From the NCBI GenBank assembly GCA_021770615.1, contig JAETQR010000003.1:62001-126000 (forward strand): 64,000 bases of DNA, given 5' to 3'. This document shows positions 43,904 through 52,941 of this stretch, piece after piece. The notes under the pieces were generated by a model that saw nothing but the letters and a program-made list of their open reading frames with translations, was not told the origin of the DNA and searched no databases. Both the position numbers and the translations under genes were made by a program. This DNA is from Lachnospiraceae bacterium. Its GTDB lineage: Bacteria; Bacillota_A; Clostridia; Lachnospirales; Lachnospiraceae. How positions within the stretch are numbered: position 1 is the stretch's first letter; each line of letters begins with the position of its first letter.

Positions 43904-44749
43904 TCAGACCTCGATTTCTCCCTGAAAAACTTCTGTTGCAGGTCCTTTCATCAGAACTTCCCCGTTTTCCAGGTATGTATCATAAAGAGCACCACCGCGT
44001 ATCCTGACCTCGATTTCCTCTCCCCTGTCACAATATCCGTTTAACACAGCCGCCACTGTCGTGGCACATGTCCCCGTCCCGCAGGAGATCGTCTCTCCGG
44101 AACCTCTTTCCCAAACCCTCATCTTTAAGGTGTGACGATCGATCACTTCGACAAACTCCGTATTGATCCGATCCGGAAATAACGGATGATGCTCAAACAA
44201 CGGACCGATCTTTTCCAGCTCCATTTCATCAATCCTCTCTGTAAACACGACGCAGTGTGGATTTCCCATGGAGACGCAGGTTACCGTATAATCCTTCCCG
44301 CCCGCCTGCAGCGTGCGGGCGATAAAGTCCTCTCCGTCCGCCTTCACCGGAATAAGCGACGGGGTTAGGATTGCTTTCCCCATATTTACTTTTACATAAA
44401 TGGCCTTCCCATCTTCTATCGTCAGTTCCAGCTTTTTGATCCCGCTTTTTGTCTCAATCGACATCACATCTTTTTTCACGATTCCATGATCGTAAGCATA
44501 TTTTGCCACGCAGCGGATACCGTTTCCGCACATCGCCCCCTCGGAACCGTCCGCATTGTACATGATCATACGGCAGTCCGCCACCTCAGACGGAGCGATA
44601 CAGATCAAACCGTCCGAACCGATTCCAAAATGACGGTCACTTATCTTTTTCGACGTCTCTGACGGATCCGTAAGCTTTTCCTCAAACAAATTAACATATA
44701 CATAGTCGTTTCCTGTCCCGTGCATTTTCGTAAACTTTAACATCGGCAT
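43904..44749 (-). CDS. dapF: Diaminopimelate epimerase
   Basis: Converts LL- to meso-diaminopimelate for lysine and peptidoglycan synthesis. The 281-aa protein starts with MLKFTKMHGTGNDYVYV and has both catalytic Cys motifs, AMCGNGIRC and SCGTGTCATT. Start at 44749 has AGGAGG eight bases upstream; the longer frame is rejected. It is grouped with ddl and a DUF1934 gene on the same strand, a cell-wall precursor cluster. Confidence 0.95.
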   Translation of the reverse strand: MPMLKFTKMHGTGNDYVYVNLFEEKLTDPSETSKKISDRHFGIGSDGLICIAPSEVADCRMIMYNADGSEGAMCGNGIRCVAKYAYDHGIVKKDVMSIETKSGIKKLELTIEDGKAIYVKVNMGKAILTPSLIPVKADGEDFIARTLQAGGKDYTVTCVSMGNPHCVVFTERIDEMELEKIGPLFEHHPLFPDRINTEFVEVIDRHTLKMRVWERGSGETISCGTGTCATTVAAVLNGYCDRGEEIEVRIRGGALYDTYLENGEVLMKGPATEVFQGEIEV

Positions 44750-44803
44750 GTCATCGCCCTCCTCTCTGTTTCCGTTACAATGGTCTGATCTCATTGTACC
44801 GGC

Positions 44804-45235
44804 CTATCCCATATATTCTACTTTGATATCCACATTGCAATTCGACATATGCGAGGCATTTACCTCAAGCGCATACTCCAGAAGGATCTGAAACCCCCGC
44901 TCGTTCATCGTCTTTTCCAGTCGGTCTGTGTGGATCGCCACCTCGAGTTCCCCAAATGGCGTCGAATAATACGAAATCGTGTCTTTATCCTCCACAAACA
45001 CCATATGGGTCTCTGTGACACCTTTCTTTATGATCTCGACCTGATCCTGTTTCACCTTCAAAAGACTCCTTACGATCTCGCAGTCTACGCCGGATGCGCC
45101 TTCCGATGCTTCATCATAAGACACATAGATCTTGTCGTCCTTTTCGTAAAGTTCTCCCATGGAAACAACCTCTACTGTCTCCTCCTGTGAGTCATTGTGA
45201 ACTCCGCTAATCGAAATTTTTACTTCCTTTTTCAT
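44804..45235 (-). CDS. DUF1934 family beta-barrel protein
   Basis: A 143-aa protein of the DUF1934 (YwiB-like) family, a small calycin-like beta barrel of unknown role found in many Firmicutes. Typical features are the opening VKISISGVH, the block YVSYDE and the ending LLEYALEVNASHMSNCNVDI. It sits between ddl and dapF. Confidence 0.82.
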   Translation of the reverse strand: MKKEVKISISGVHNDSQEETVEVVSMGELYEKDDKIYVSYDEASEGASGVDCEIVRSLLKVKQDQVEIIKKGVTETHMVFVEDKDTISYYSTPFGELEVAIHTDRLEKTMNERGFQILLEYALEVNASHMSNCNVDIKVEYMG

Positions 45236-45296
45236 CAGTTTTCCCCTTACTAAATATTTTCATGCATGCGGCCCCAAAACTGCTGTCGTAAGCCGA

Positions 45297-46349
45297 CTAT
45301 CTCTCATAGGCCGTTTCGATCAGCCGGTCAACCAATTCTGTAGTCGTAAGTCCCATGTCATTCCAGAGCATCGGATACATACTGATATTCGTAAATCCGG
45401 GAAGCGTGTTGATCTCGTTAAAGACTACATCATTGGTACCCTTTTCAATAAAGAAATCTACCCGGGAAAGTCCGAAACCGCTGACAGCCTGAAAGATCTG
45501 TACGGCATCCTCCCGCACAGTCTCCTTTACCTCTGCCGGAATATTCTGCGGATCGATGACGGTTTTCGATTCCTCACTGTGATACTTGGCCTCATAATCA
45601 TAAAACTCTGCCGCTGCCACCACTTCACCGATCTTAGATGCCCTTACTTCCTTTCCGCCAAGCACCGCACATTCCACCTCATGACCGCAGATCATTTCCT
45701 CGATCAGGACACGGGTATCATATTCCTTGGCCAGCGCTACTGCCTTTTTTAGTTCTTCTCTGTCACATGCCTTACTGACACCACAGGAAGACCCGGCATT
45801 GGATGGTTTGACAAAAACCGGATATCCGAGTTCTTTTTCCACCTTCTGTACCGTCGCGTCAAGCTCGCTTAAATCTCTTGCTATATCCGCCACAAACTTT
45901 GCCTGGCGGATTCCGAGCTGCTCTACAAAAATCTTCGTCGATATTTTATCCATGCTTACGGAAGAACTAAGTACCCCGCATCCCACGTATGGAATGCCCG
46001 AAAGCTCAAACAATCCCTGTACCGTACCGTCTTCTCCAAATTTTCCATGGAGTACCGGAAAGATCACATCAATCTTCTTATACTCATAAACATCTTTTTT
46101 CAAAACATAAATACCCGGCCTGCTGCGGTCCGGAGATATGACAGCAGTCTGTGTCCCTTCCCGCCAGCTTCCGTCCTGTATCCGGGAAAGGCTGTCTGTC
46201 AGGAGCCATTTTCCCTCTTTTGTGATTCCGATCAGGATCACTTCGTATTTATCTTTATCAAAACCATTTACCACATTTACAACCGATACACATGAAACCT
46301 CGTGCTCGGAAGACATTCCTCCAAATATAACTGCAACTTGTTTTTTCAT
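45297..46349 (-). CDS. ddl: D-alanine--D-alanine ligase
   Basis: Joins two D-Ala for peptidoglycan precursors. The 350-aa protein has MKKQVAVIFGGMSSEHEVS at the start, the ATP-grasp segment VFVKPSNAGSSCGVSK, and the C-terminal EINTLPGFTNISMYP. Start at 46349 is five bases after GGAGG. The active-site Tyr expected in D-Ala-D-Ala ligases is probably in AEFYDYEAKY (omega loop), so this is not a D-lactate ligase. Confidence 0.94.
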   Translation of the reverse strand: MKKQVAVIFGGMSSEHEVSCVSVVNVVNGFDKDKYEVILIGITKEGKWLLTDSLSRIQDGSWREGTQTAVISPDRSRPGIYVLKKDVYEYKKIDVIFPVLHGKFGEDGTVQGLFELSGIPYVGCGVLSSSVSMDKISTKIFVEQLGIRQAKFVADIARDLSELDATVQKVEKELGYPVFVKPSNAGSSCGVSKACDREELKKAVALAKEYDTRVLIEEMICGHEVECAVLGGKEVRASKIGEVVAAAEFYDYEAKYHSEESKTVIDPQNIPAEVKETVREDAVQIFQAVSGFGLSRVDFFIEKGTNDVVFNEINTLPGFTNISMYPMLWNDMGLTTTELVDRLIETAYER

Positions 46350-46396
46350 CATTACCTCCATCTGCGCTGCTTGCACAAACTCAAGCTTTGCTTTTT

Positions 46397-46425
46397 ATTG
46401 TACTATGAAATGTTATATATCACAA
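46397..46425 (-). promoter_or_regulatory. Promoter of ddl
   Basis: Minus-strand TTGTGA (46420-46425), 17-bp spacer, TACAAT (46397-46402). Confidence 0.65.
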
Positions 46426-46475
46426 GGATTTTCAACATTTTTGCTTTATTTGTCTCTACATTATCACACACTATA

Positions 46476-46504
46476 TTGAATGTATTTATCATTTGTGTTA
46501 TATT
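46476..46504 (+). promoter_or_regulatory. Promoter of the AraC-type gene
   Basis: TTGAAT (46476-46481), 17-bp spacer, TATATT (46499-46504). Confidence 0.7.
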
Positions 46505-46536
46505 TATTAAAAATAATGCTATCATGGAGACCAAAA

Positions 46537-47406
46537 ATGAAAAATACATATCAAAAAACAGGATACCTCAAAGAGGAGTACAAAATTTTTCACCTGAAAG
46601 GCAGCCTGAACCAGCCAGTCGGCTACCATTATCACGACTTTCATAAGATTTTTATTTTTTTAAAAGGAAATGCGGACTACCTGATCGAGGGAAGAGAGTA
46701 TACACTGCAGCCAAATGACATTGTTTTTGTCGGTGCCGGGGAAATCCACAAACCGCTCCCACAGGATGATTTTCCTTACGAACGCATCATTATGTATCTC
46801 TCACCTGCCCTCTTTGAGTCCATTTCGACATATGGCTGTGATCTTTTTTCCTGCTTTGAAAAAATGTTACAAAACCACTCCAGTATCCTGCGCCTTCCCG
46901 AAAACTATATGACGCGATTTCTCGACATAACCCACGAACTGGCGGCGTCATCACAGAGTGCAGAATTTGCCGCCTCCCTGTTAGAACGGATCAAACTCAT
47001 GGAAGCCCTGATCTTATTAAATCGCTTTTTTCAGACAGACTACACCGATCATGTGACCGAAATCCCCTCACACCCGGCAATACGGGCGACCATCTCTTAC
47101 ATTACCGCCCATATTACGGAAAACTTATCCATCGACCAACTGGCAAAGTCCGTCTATCTTGACCGCTCCTATCTCATGCATCTGTTTAAATCAGAGACAG
47201 GATATACCATCGGGAAATATATCACCGAAAAGCGTCTTTTTCTGGCACGACAATACATTTCAGAGGGATATTCCATCACAGATTCCTGTTTTAAATGTGG
47301 ATTTAACAATTATGCATCCTTTTACCACGCTTATAAGGCCAAATACGGTACATCCCCTAAAACAGCTTCTTCCGGCACTTTATCAGTGCATATGTTCCTG
47401 GAATGA
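46537..47406 (+). CDS. AraC family regulator with cupin sensor domain
   Basis: Transcription factor of 289 aa. The N-terminal cupin-like domain (HYHDFHKIFIFLKGNADYLI, QPNDIVFVGAGEIH) probably senses a small molecule; the C-terminal double HTH has ITENLSIDQLAKSVYLDRSY and the second helix pair CFKCGFNNYASFYHAYKAKY. Start at 46537 has TGGAGA seven bases upstream. Its last 50 bp overlap the convergent symporter gene, so one could affect the other through antisense transcription. Confidence 0.87.
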   Translation: MKNTYQKTGYLKEEYKIFHLKGSLNQPVGYHYHDFHKIFIFLKGNADYLIEGREYTLQPNDIVFVGAGEIHKPLPQDDFPYERIIMYLSPALFESISTYGCDLFSCFEKMLQNHSSILRLPENYMTRFLDITHELAASSQSAEFAASLLERIKLMEALILLNRFFQTDYTDHVTEIPSHPAIRATISYITAHITENLSIDQLAKSVYLDRSYLMHLFKSETGYTIGKYITEKRLFLARQYISEGYSITDSCFKCGFNNYASFYHAYKAKYGTSPKTASSGTLSVHMFLE

Positions 47407-48646
47407 GAATGAATATGTTGATAAAATCTGTAATCTCCCACACGATCCCCATCGGCATGATAGCACCTGCAAATATCATGATGACGTAGACATACTGATA
47501 CTGCTTTACCAGTCCGTCTCCTCCCATATACCCGGCAGCCACCTGCCCAAAGTAAGACCAGCCGATCAGTGTCGCCACCGCAAAACAGATCGTAGCAACT
47601 GCGATCAGCTCCTTCCCAAACAGCGGAAGTGTTTCAAATGCCCCTTTGACAAGCAGGCCCGATGGCATACTGACAAGTGCACTCTCATTCCGCATCACAA
47701 ACATGACCACTACGACACCGGTTATGGCGCACATCACTACCGTATCCCAAAATGTAGCTGTCATGGAAATAAGCCCCTGCTTTTCAGGAGAAATCGTTTC
47801 AGAACCGGAAGCCGCGGCGATCCCGGACGTCCCCAATCCGGCCTCGTTGGTAAACAGGCCTCTTGCCACACCGTATCGAACCGCCCTGCCCACTGTAAAT
47901 CCCACAGCTCCCCCCAGAAATGATTTTCCATTAAATGCAGATTTAATTATAAGGACCACTGCCTCCGGAAAGACAGGCGCATTCAATATAATATAGGCGA
48001 CGCACCCTCCGAGAAAGAGAAACGCCATCGCCGGTACAAGAGCCATACAGACCTGTTCGATCCACCGGACCCCCTGAAGAATCACGAGTCCGACAGGAAG
48101 AGCCACAACGATTCCGGCGACCCATTTCGGGATCCCCCAGACATCCCGGCACGTCTCCGAGATCGCATTGGACTGCGTTGTACAGCCAGCACAGAAGGCG
48201 GAAAGGCAGATAAAAAAACTGTATAAAAATGCCATCTTTTTTTTGCCCAGAGCATGTTCAAGAACATACATGATCCCCCCTGTATTATGTCCCTCGCCAT
48301 CCCGGCTGCGGTACATACAGGAAAGACGGGTCTCCGCATACGTGGTAGCCATGCCGAGAAAGCCGGTGATCCAGCACCAGAACACCCCTCCCGGCCCACC
48401 GAGAAAGACAGCAGTCGATACCCCGATAATGTTCCCGGTCCCGAGAGTAGCCGCCAGCGTCGTCGTGAGTGTCCCAAAAGCACTCATTCCACCGGCCGCA
48501 TCCCCCTCCAATGAATATTTCAGTGCCTTTTTTAAATTTCGCTGGACAAATCCTGTCCTTATAGTAAAATATATATGTATCCCCAACAAAAGAACAAGAA
48601 GGGGACCGCCCCACAATAAATTATTAATTCCTGATATAATATTCAT
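47357..48646 (-). CDS. Sodium:alanine (AGCS family) symporter
   Basis: Amino-acid carrier of 429 aa with about ten transmembrane segments. Family blocks are GTGNIIGVSTAVFLGGPG near residue 70 and GLFTNEAGLGTSGIAAA near 265. It should import alanine or glycine with Na+. The usual ribosome site is weak before the ATG. Its 3' end overlaps the AraC-type gene tail to tail by 50 bp. Confidence 0.92.
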   Translation of the reverse strand: MNIISGINNLLWGGPLLVLLLGIHIYFTIRTGFVQRNLKKALKYSLEGDAAGGMSAFGTLTTTLAATLGTGNIIGVSTAVFLGGPGGVFWCWITGFLGMATTYAETRLSCMYRSRDGEGHNTGGIMYVLEHALGKKKMAFLYSFFICLSAFCAGCTTQSNAISETCRDVWGIPKWVAGIVVALPVGLVILQGVRWIEQVCMALVPAMAFLFLGGCVAYIILNAPVFPEAVVLIIKSAFNGKSFLGGAVGFTVGRAVRYGVARGLFTNEAGLGTSGIAAASGSETISPEKQGLISMTATFWDTVVMCAITGVVVVMFVMRNESALVSMPSGLLVKGAFETLPLFGKELIAVATICFAVATLIGWSYFGQVAAGYMGGDGLVKQYQYVYVIMIFAGAIMPMGIVWEITDFINIFILIPGTYALIKCRKKLF

Positions 48647-48761
48647 TTTCTATATAAATCCCGCTTTTTATTCAGTTTATGAGGAAATAATCAAAAAAAG
48701 ACCCGCAGGGCAGGGCGGCAGACACCAGAAAACAAACTTATCCCGTGAAAGGAATGTTTTT

Positions 48762-50120
48762 ATGAAACGAATGAAATTATTGTTATCTTTACTTTTATGC
48801 ATGTGCTTTGCAGTGAATCTTTTCGCCGCCCCCGCCTCTGCGATTTCCTTTTATGAAGCCCAGCAGGCAGGCAGCACCCCCGCACCGGTTCCTGACAACA
48901 CCGACACTTCAAAGGGAATTCCCTACACGGTAAACGGTCAGACCTACAGCTATCAGGGAGAAAAGATCAAAGTTGTCTACGAATCCGAACGGATCAATCT
49001 GGACAAGACCCCGGCTGTCGTCATAAACGGCACGGTTATGGTTCCCCTGAAGGAAACCTTTGCCAAACAGGGGATCAAAGTGACCTATAAGTACTCAAAA
49101 AAGCTGAAAAAAATCACGATCACCAAAAATGACAAATATATCGTCATGCATATCGGCCAACCATCTATCACGGTAAACCAGAACACGACAGCACTTCCGA
49201 TGGCACCGCTCTCTGTCACCTATGAAAAAACAAAGACAAAAACGATCCTCGTCCCATTCCGTGAAGTTGTCCAGGCCCTCGGGATCAATTATCTCTGGGA
49301 TGACACAATGAAAGTAGCCCAACTCTCGAGACCGGTACTTAACTTTATCGGAAAAAAGACCTTCACCCAATATAACTGGTCCCTAAACCAGTATGCATCG
49401 ATCCAGAAGAGCAGGACCGGCCGCACCACGCTGGCAGAGTACAAGCGGCTGGTCAACTACAAAAAAGATACTTCTTATGGATTCCAGTTCCTTCGCTTGG
49501 ACAAGTTCCGCCCGGTAAACGAGGAAAAGTTTTTATCTACTTATAACTATTATATTAAAAATGCCTGCGAGAACAAAGGACGAGGCCCTTCCTACAGTGT
49601 CTTATATGGAAAGGGAAAGGTAATGCTTGCAGCCGCTAAAAAAGAAGGCATCGATCCGATGTACTTTGTATCCCAGACGTTTTTGGAATCTGCCTATGGC
49701 ACGAGCGCCCTCGCCCGCGGCAACCGGATCACTCGTGTGGCCCTGCCATCCTATGCCCGGTCAAACGGAAAATTTATCACCAAAAAAATTCCTAAATCCG
49801 CCACCGTTTACAACCTGTATGGGATCAAGGCATATGACAGCGACCCCAAAACCGGCGCCACCTCCCACGCCTACTATCAGGGATGGACAACCGTGGATAA
49901 AGCCATCTACGGAGCTGCTAAGTTCATCCGGGAGAACTACTTCGAGGCGCAGCCAAGTCAGAACACCATATTTAAGTTCAGATTCAATCCGAGCAACATG
50001 AACCATCAGTATGCTACGGATCCATGGTATGCCGAGAAGATCGCCCAGCGTATTCTGCTGTTTAGCGGATGCTACTCTACAAAAGCACTGTATATGTATG
50101 ATTATCCAAGGTTTCGGTAA
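48762..50120 (+). CDS. Secreted glucosaminidase with copper-amine-oxidase-N-like domain
   Basis: Peptidoglycan hydrolase of 452 aa. A signal peptide ending AAPASA is followed by a copper amine oxidase N-terminal-like domain (about 75-195; VINGTVMVPLKETFAKQG and ILVPFREVVQALG), a common wall-associated module. The C-terminal half is an endo-beta-N-acetylglucosaminidase domain (SQTFLESAYGTSALARG, catalytic Glu; NLYGIKAYDSDP; SHAYYQGW). The true start is the ATG at 48762 after GAAAGG; the frame is open far upstream but antisense to the symporter. Likely an autolysin for cell separation. Confidence 0.88.
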   Translation: MKRMKLLLSLLLCMCFAVNLFAAPASAISFYEAQQAGSTPAPVPDNTDTSKGIPYTVNGQTYSYQGEKIKVVYESERINLDKTPAVVINGTVMVPLKETFAKQGIKVTYKYSKKLKKITITKNDKYIVMHIGQPSITVNQNTTALPMAPLSVTYEKTKTKTILVPFREVVQALGINYLWDDTMKVAQLSRPVLNFIGKKTFTQYNWSLNQYASIQKSRTGRTTLAEYKRLVNYKKDTSYGFQFLRLDKFRPVNEEKFLSTYNYYIKNACENKGRGPSYSVLYGKGKVMLAAAKKEGIDPMYFVSQTFLESAYGTSALARGNRITRVALPSYARSNGKFITKKIPKSATVYNLYGIKAYDSDPKTGATSHAYYQGWTTVDKAIYGAAKFIRENYFEAQPSQNTIFKFRFNPSNMNHQYATDPWYAEKIAQRILLFSGCYSTKALYMYDYPRFR

Positions 50121-50135
50121 GAAGATTCAGGTGTC

Positions 50136-50171
50136 AAAAGCCGTTCTTTCGAAAACTTCATAGTGGCTTTT
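50136..50171 (+). terminator. Terminator after the glucosaminidase gene
   Basis: AAAAGCC (50136-50142) and GGCTTTT (50165-50171) form a stem that ends in T residues. The left arm is part of the word GGTGTCAAAAGCC (50130-50142), also present in the repeat cluster at 5043-5055. Confidence 0.6.
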
Positions 50172-50258
50172 CTACTATGCAACCTTTGAATAATCAAGGA
50201 TTGAAATCTCCTGCATGAGTTTTTTGGCTGTTTCAACAATCTTTTCATGTTTCGTCTC

Positions 50259-50750
50259 TTAAAACTCAGGCATCTCCGTAAATACCACTTTTTCACCATC
50301 TGCAATCCCACCATATACCACATCTGTTTTGTGTCCCACATTCAAATAATGTTCTATCACATATTTTGACGTAAATGGCATTTCCAAAAATACTAATTCC
50401 GATAAAGGAAACCATCTGCTGACACCTTCATTAGAAGAAAACTCTTCGTCAATACCATCTTTCAAATCCGCAAAAAAATAATAATTCTGACGGATCTCTC
50501 CCTTGTTTCTTCGCAACGTCACATAACGCAGATGCAAATTTTCTATTTTCTTCTCTGCAATCCCTAATTCCTCTTCAAGTTCACGCAGCACACAGGCTCT
50601 GGCATCGTTTAACTCATACTCCTCAAAATGCCCGCCTGCTGAACCAATCCAGACATTATTGACCACCCTGCTTCCCTGCCGGTAGAGCAACAACATTTTA
50701 TCTCCTTTTGATATGTATATAGATGCCATGTTCCTTAATCTTCCGTCCAT
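50259..50750 (-). CDS. Nudix hydrolase
   Basis: A 163-aa pyrophosphohydrolase. The Nudix box is complete: GGHFEEYELNDARACVLREL and EEELG follow the G-x5-E-x7-REUxEExGU pattern, giving the metal site. The start has GGAGG six bases upstream. The substrate is unknown (nucleotide-cleaning role likely). After the stop the same frame stays open for 27 more codons with plausible composition (50175-50258). First gene of the A/T-richer accessory stretch. Confidence 0.9.
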   Translation of the reverse strand: MDGRLRNMASIYISKGDKMLLLYRQGSRVVNNVWIGSAGGHFEEYELNDARACVLRELEEELGIAEKKIENLHLRYVTLRRNKGEIRQNYYFFADLKDGIDEEFSSNEGVSRWFPLSELVFLEMPFTSKYVIEHYLNVGHKTDVVYGGIADGEKVVFTEMPEF

Positions 50751-50775
50751 ATAAATCCTCCAGTACGTACAAGAT

Positions 50776-51378
50776 CTATTTCATTTCAGGCATAGGTGCG
50801 GTATAAAAACCTAATTTATGGAAGTTGTACCAGTCTGATACTTTATCTTCACTTGCTACATTTAGCGCAAGTAAAATCTCTTTTGCAAATTCCATAGATG
50901 CTGTACCGTTCGCTGTTATAATATTTCTATCCCTGACTGCTTGTTTTGCAATATATTTTTCTTCCCCTGTGTAAATAGATCCTGCCCATTGTTTTAAATC
51001 ATTCAGATCATTACTCGTATGCGCCACGTCATTCAAAACGCCAACTGTACCCAAAAAAGCGGAAGCATCGCAAATACCACCTAGTATTTTACCCTTTTGA
51101 TATGCTTCCTCTACAAGCCCCTTTATCTGCTGTGTTTCTGCATTTCTCCATGTCATTCCGCCAATAAGAACCAAAGCTTCGTAATCCTTTGGAACATCTG
51201 TAATATCGTAATCTGGTAACGTCCGGAAACCACCTATAGACTGAACACAATCTTTCGATAACGATACCGTTTTTATATCATACTGCCCTTGTCCCAACAT
51301 GGTTATCGCAGATGTTATATACGCCGCTTCCCAATCTGCATATTGCTGTAAAATTACAAATAAAATTGTTTTTTTCAT
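50776..51378 (-). CDS. DJ-1/PfpI family protein
   Basis: A 200-aa class I glutamine-amidotransferase-like protein. The nucleophile elbow is GGICDASAFLG (Cys near residue 101), preceded by LVLIGGMTWR. AAGGAG precedes the start. Members include deglycase-like and protease-like proteins; the role here is open. Confidence 0.88.
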   Translation of the reverse strand: MKKTILFVILQQYADWEAAYITSAITMLGQGQYDIKTVSLSKDCVQSIGGFRTLPDYDITDVPKDYEALVLIGGMTWRNAETQQIKGLVEEAYQKGKILGGICDASAFLGTVGVLNDVAHTSNDLNDLKQWAGSIYTGEEKYIAKQAVRDRNIITANGTASMEFAKEILLALNVASEDKVSDWYNFHKLGFYTAPMPEMK

Positions 51379-51427
51379 ACTGATTTACTCCTTCATAAAT
51401 TGTGAGTTGCATGATTTGATAGTAACT

Positions 51428-51841
51428 TTACTTTCTGTTTGGCTTTCTTTTTATTTCCAATAATCTAATGAAATCATGAAACAAAGAAGTATCCACTGGC
51501 TCAAACATTATCCATTTCCCATCATGGTAAGTTTGGGCTTTGTCATATATTTCTTGAACTTCCTCCGCATAATTTTCTCTATCTGTTTCAAATTTTAACC
51601 GTTCGTCTTTCCCTAAGATAATCATAAAACCCACACAGTTTTCTCTTGCATATAATGCACACAGCGTTTTACCGCCCCGGCGATATTTATATTCATATTT
51701 CCATGCTTTGCCGCCTTTATCCCACAAACAATCCATATCATAATTTTCATCAATTAAATCACATAACTTATTCCATACAACATATAGAGATTTTCCAACT
51801 AAAGCTGTCATTTCTTCTTCATTAGGTATCGTATCAAGCAT
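51428..51841 (-). CDS. DUF3788 family protein
   Basis: A 137-aa cytoplasmic protein of the DUF3788 type, with LWDKGGKAWKYEYKYRRGGK, then TLCALYARENCVGFMIILG and the ending KWIMFEPVD. Function unknown. TAGGAGG lies before the start. Confidence 0.8.
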   Translation of the reverse strand: MLDTIPNEEEMTALVGKSLYVVWNKLCDLIDENYDMDCLWDKGGKAWKYEYKYRRGGKTLCALYARENCVGFMIILGKDERLKFETDRENYAEEVQEIYDKAQTYHDGKWIMFEPVDTSLFHDFIRLLEIKRKPNRK

Positions 51842-52072
51842 ATTAGCCCTCCTATATGACTTCTAAGCTCTTAGTCAAATTTCTATCTCCAAGTATACAC
51901 AAAATTATAAGATTTTTCAATTCCTCGAACTGCTTTTGTTTAAATTTGAACGGCACTCCCACATACCGCAAAAGCGGCCACCTGCCACTTATAAATACCA
52001 TCTATGCTTACAAGGTATTTTTTCACCCCACCGTTTGTCAGCAGATTTGTAAACAAATATGATACGTGTTTG

Positions 52073-52101
52073 TTGCCGTATTATTTGAATTATGCTAGAA
52101 T
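52073..52101 (+). promoter_or_regulatory. Promoter of the GNAT gene
   Basis: TTGCCG (52073-52078), 17-bp spacer, TAGAAT (52096-52101). A palindrome ATTTGTAAACAAAT lies 14 bp upstream (52045-52058). Confidence 0.65.
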
Positions 52102-52132
52102 ATATCGAGAATACAGAATTGAGAGGTAGGCT

Positions 52133-52609
52133 ATGGACGTAATGATACGGGAAATACTAAAACAGGAATATCCGTTATTGGATAATTTCCTATATGAGGC
52201 AATTTTTGTTCCAAAGAATGTCGAACCTCCAGCCAAAACCATTATTACATCTCCCGAATTACAGGTTTATGTAGAGCGTTTTGGGGAATCAAAAGATGAT
52301 TGGGGATTAGTGGCGGAGGTTGGCGGTAAGATCGTCGGTGCTGTTTGGGTTCGTATTATGAACGATTATGGACATATAGATGATGAAACGCCCTCTTTGG
52401 CAATCTCCCTTTATAAGGAATACCGGGGCTTTGGCATTGGAACAGCCATGATGAAAGAAATCCTTGCCCTGCTGAAATCACATGAGTACAGCCGAGTTTC
52501 TCTCTCCGTTCAAAAAGCCAATTATGCGGCAAAGATGTATCTAAAAGTTGGCTTTGAGATTGTAATGGAAAATGAAGAAGAATACATTATGGTTTACACA
52601 TTTAATTGA
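52133..52609 (+). CDS. GNAT family N-acetyltransferase
   Basis: A 158-aa acetyl-CoA-dependent acetyltransferase, with the acetyl-CoA loop in KEYRGFGIGTAMMKEIL and the C-terminal AAKMYLKVGFEIV. GAGAGG lies seven bases before the start. It is the only plus-strand protein gene in this part. Substrate unknown. Confidence 0.88.
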   Translation: MDVMIREILKQEYPLLDNFLYEAIFVPKNVEPPAKTIITSPELQVYVERFGESKDDWGLVAEVGGKIVGAVWVRIMNDYGHIDDETPSLAISLYKEYRGFGIGTAMMKEILALLKSHEYSRVSLSVQKANYAAKMYLKVGFEIVMENEEEYIMVYTFN

Positions 52610-52701
52610 GCAGTCAATCTCCCTGTTTTTGAACATCGTAGGTGTATTCTACACTATAAAATCCGAAGATAAATTTACGCAGCCGCGGAAGAAAAAAATT
52701 C

Positions 52702-52730
52702 TTGAAACTCTACACAAATTGTGGTATATT
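52702..52730 (+). promoter_or_regulatory. Promoter of the antisense (antitoxin) RNA
   Basis: TTGAAA (52702-52707), 17-bp spacer, TATATT (52725-52730). It closely resembles the toxin promoter on the other strand, including the spacer end TGTGG. Confidence 0.75.
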
Positions 52731-52736
52731 GAACAT

Positions 52737-52850
52737 AAAGAAGGACACCTGCTGGTAACAGGTGCCCCACAGGACTACCGATAGACGGTTAGCCCGAAAC
52801 ATAATCGACAAAATAGCCGCTTAGTTTTGCAGACTGGGGCGGCTATTTCT
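52737..52850 (+). ncRNA. Predicted antisense RNA antitoxin of a type I TA pair
   Basis: Predicted transcript of about 110 nt from the plus-strand promoter to the shared terminator. It holds a hairpin GG-CACCTG...CAGGTG-CC (52743-52766), the words TACCGATAGA and CGGTTAGCCC, and ends in a stem complementary to the 3' end of the toxin mRNA. TACCGATAGA (52776-52785) also recurs at 52869-52878, where it is antisense to the toxin coding sequence, so the RNA has a second 10-nt site complementary to the toxin mRNA. The layout is like txpA/ratA of B. subtilis. No expression data. Confidence 0.65.
52811..52848. terminator. Shared bidirectional terminator of the TA pair
   Basis: Perfect 10-bp stem AAATAGCCGC (52811-52820) and GCGGCTATTT (52839-52848) with an 18-nt loop; A/T runs on both sides let it act on both strands. 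Confidence 0.8.
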
Positions 52851-52941
52851 GTGTCTTGTTACTATCCTTACCGATAGAGTATCCTATTCCGAAGCAGGTC
52901 AAGCCAAAGCTTAACACTGCCATAAGTCCTAAAATATCCAT
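52843..52941 (-). CDS. Small hydrophobic type I toxin-like peptide
   Basis: A 32-aa peptide: MDILGLMAVLSFGLTCFG then IGYSIGKDSNKTQK. One membrane-spanning helix followed by a short polar, basic tail is the pattern of type I toxins that insert in the membrane. GAAAGGAGG lies nine bases before the ATG. A long 5' leader with the hairpin GGAGGG...CCCTCC separates it from its promoter at 53068-53096. The stop overlaps the terminator that it shares with the antisense RNA. Toxicity is inferred from architecture. Confidence 0.72.
   Translation of the reverse strand: MDILGLMAVLSFGLTCFGIGYSIGKDSNKTQK

Noticed and set aside
48168..48761. Upstream extension of the glucosaminidase frame by 198 codons
   Set aside because: It runs antisense to the symporter; the ATG at 48762 has a ribosome site and starts a normal signal peptide.
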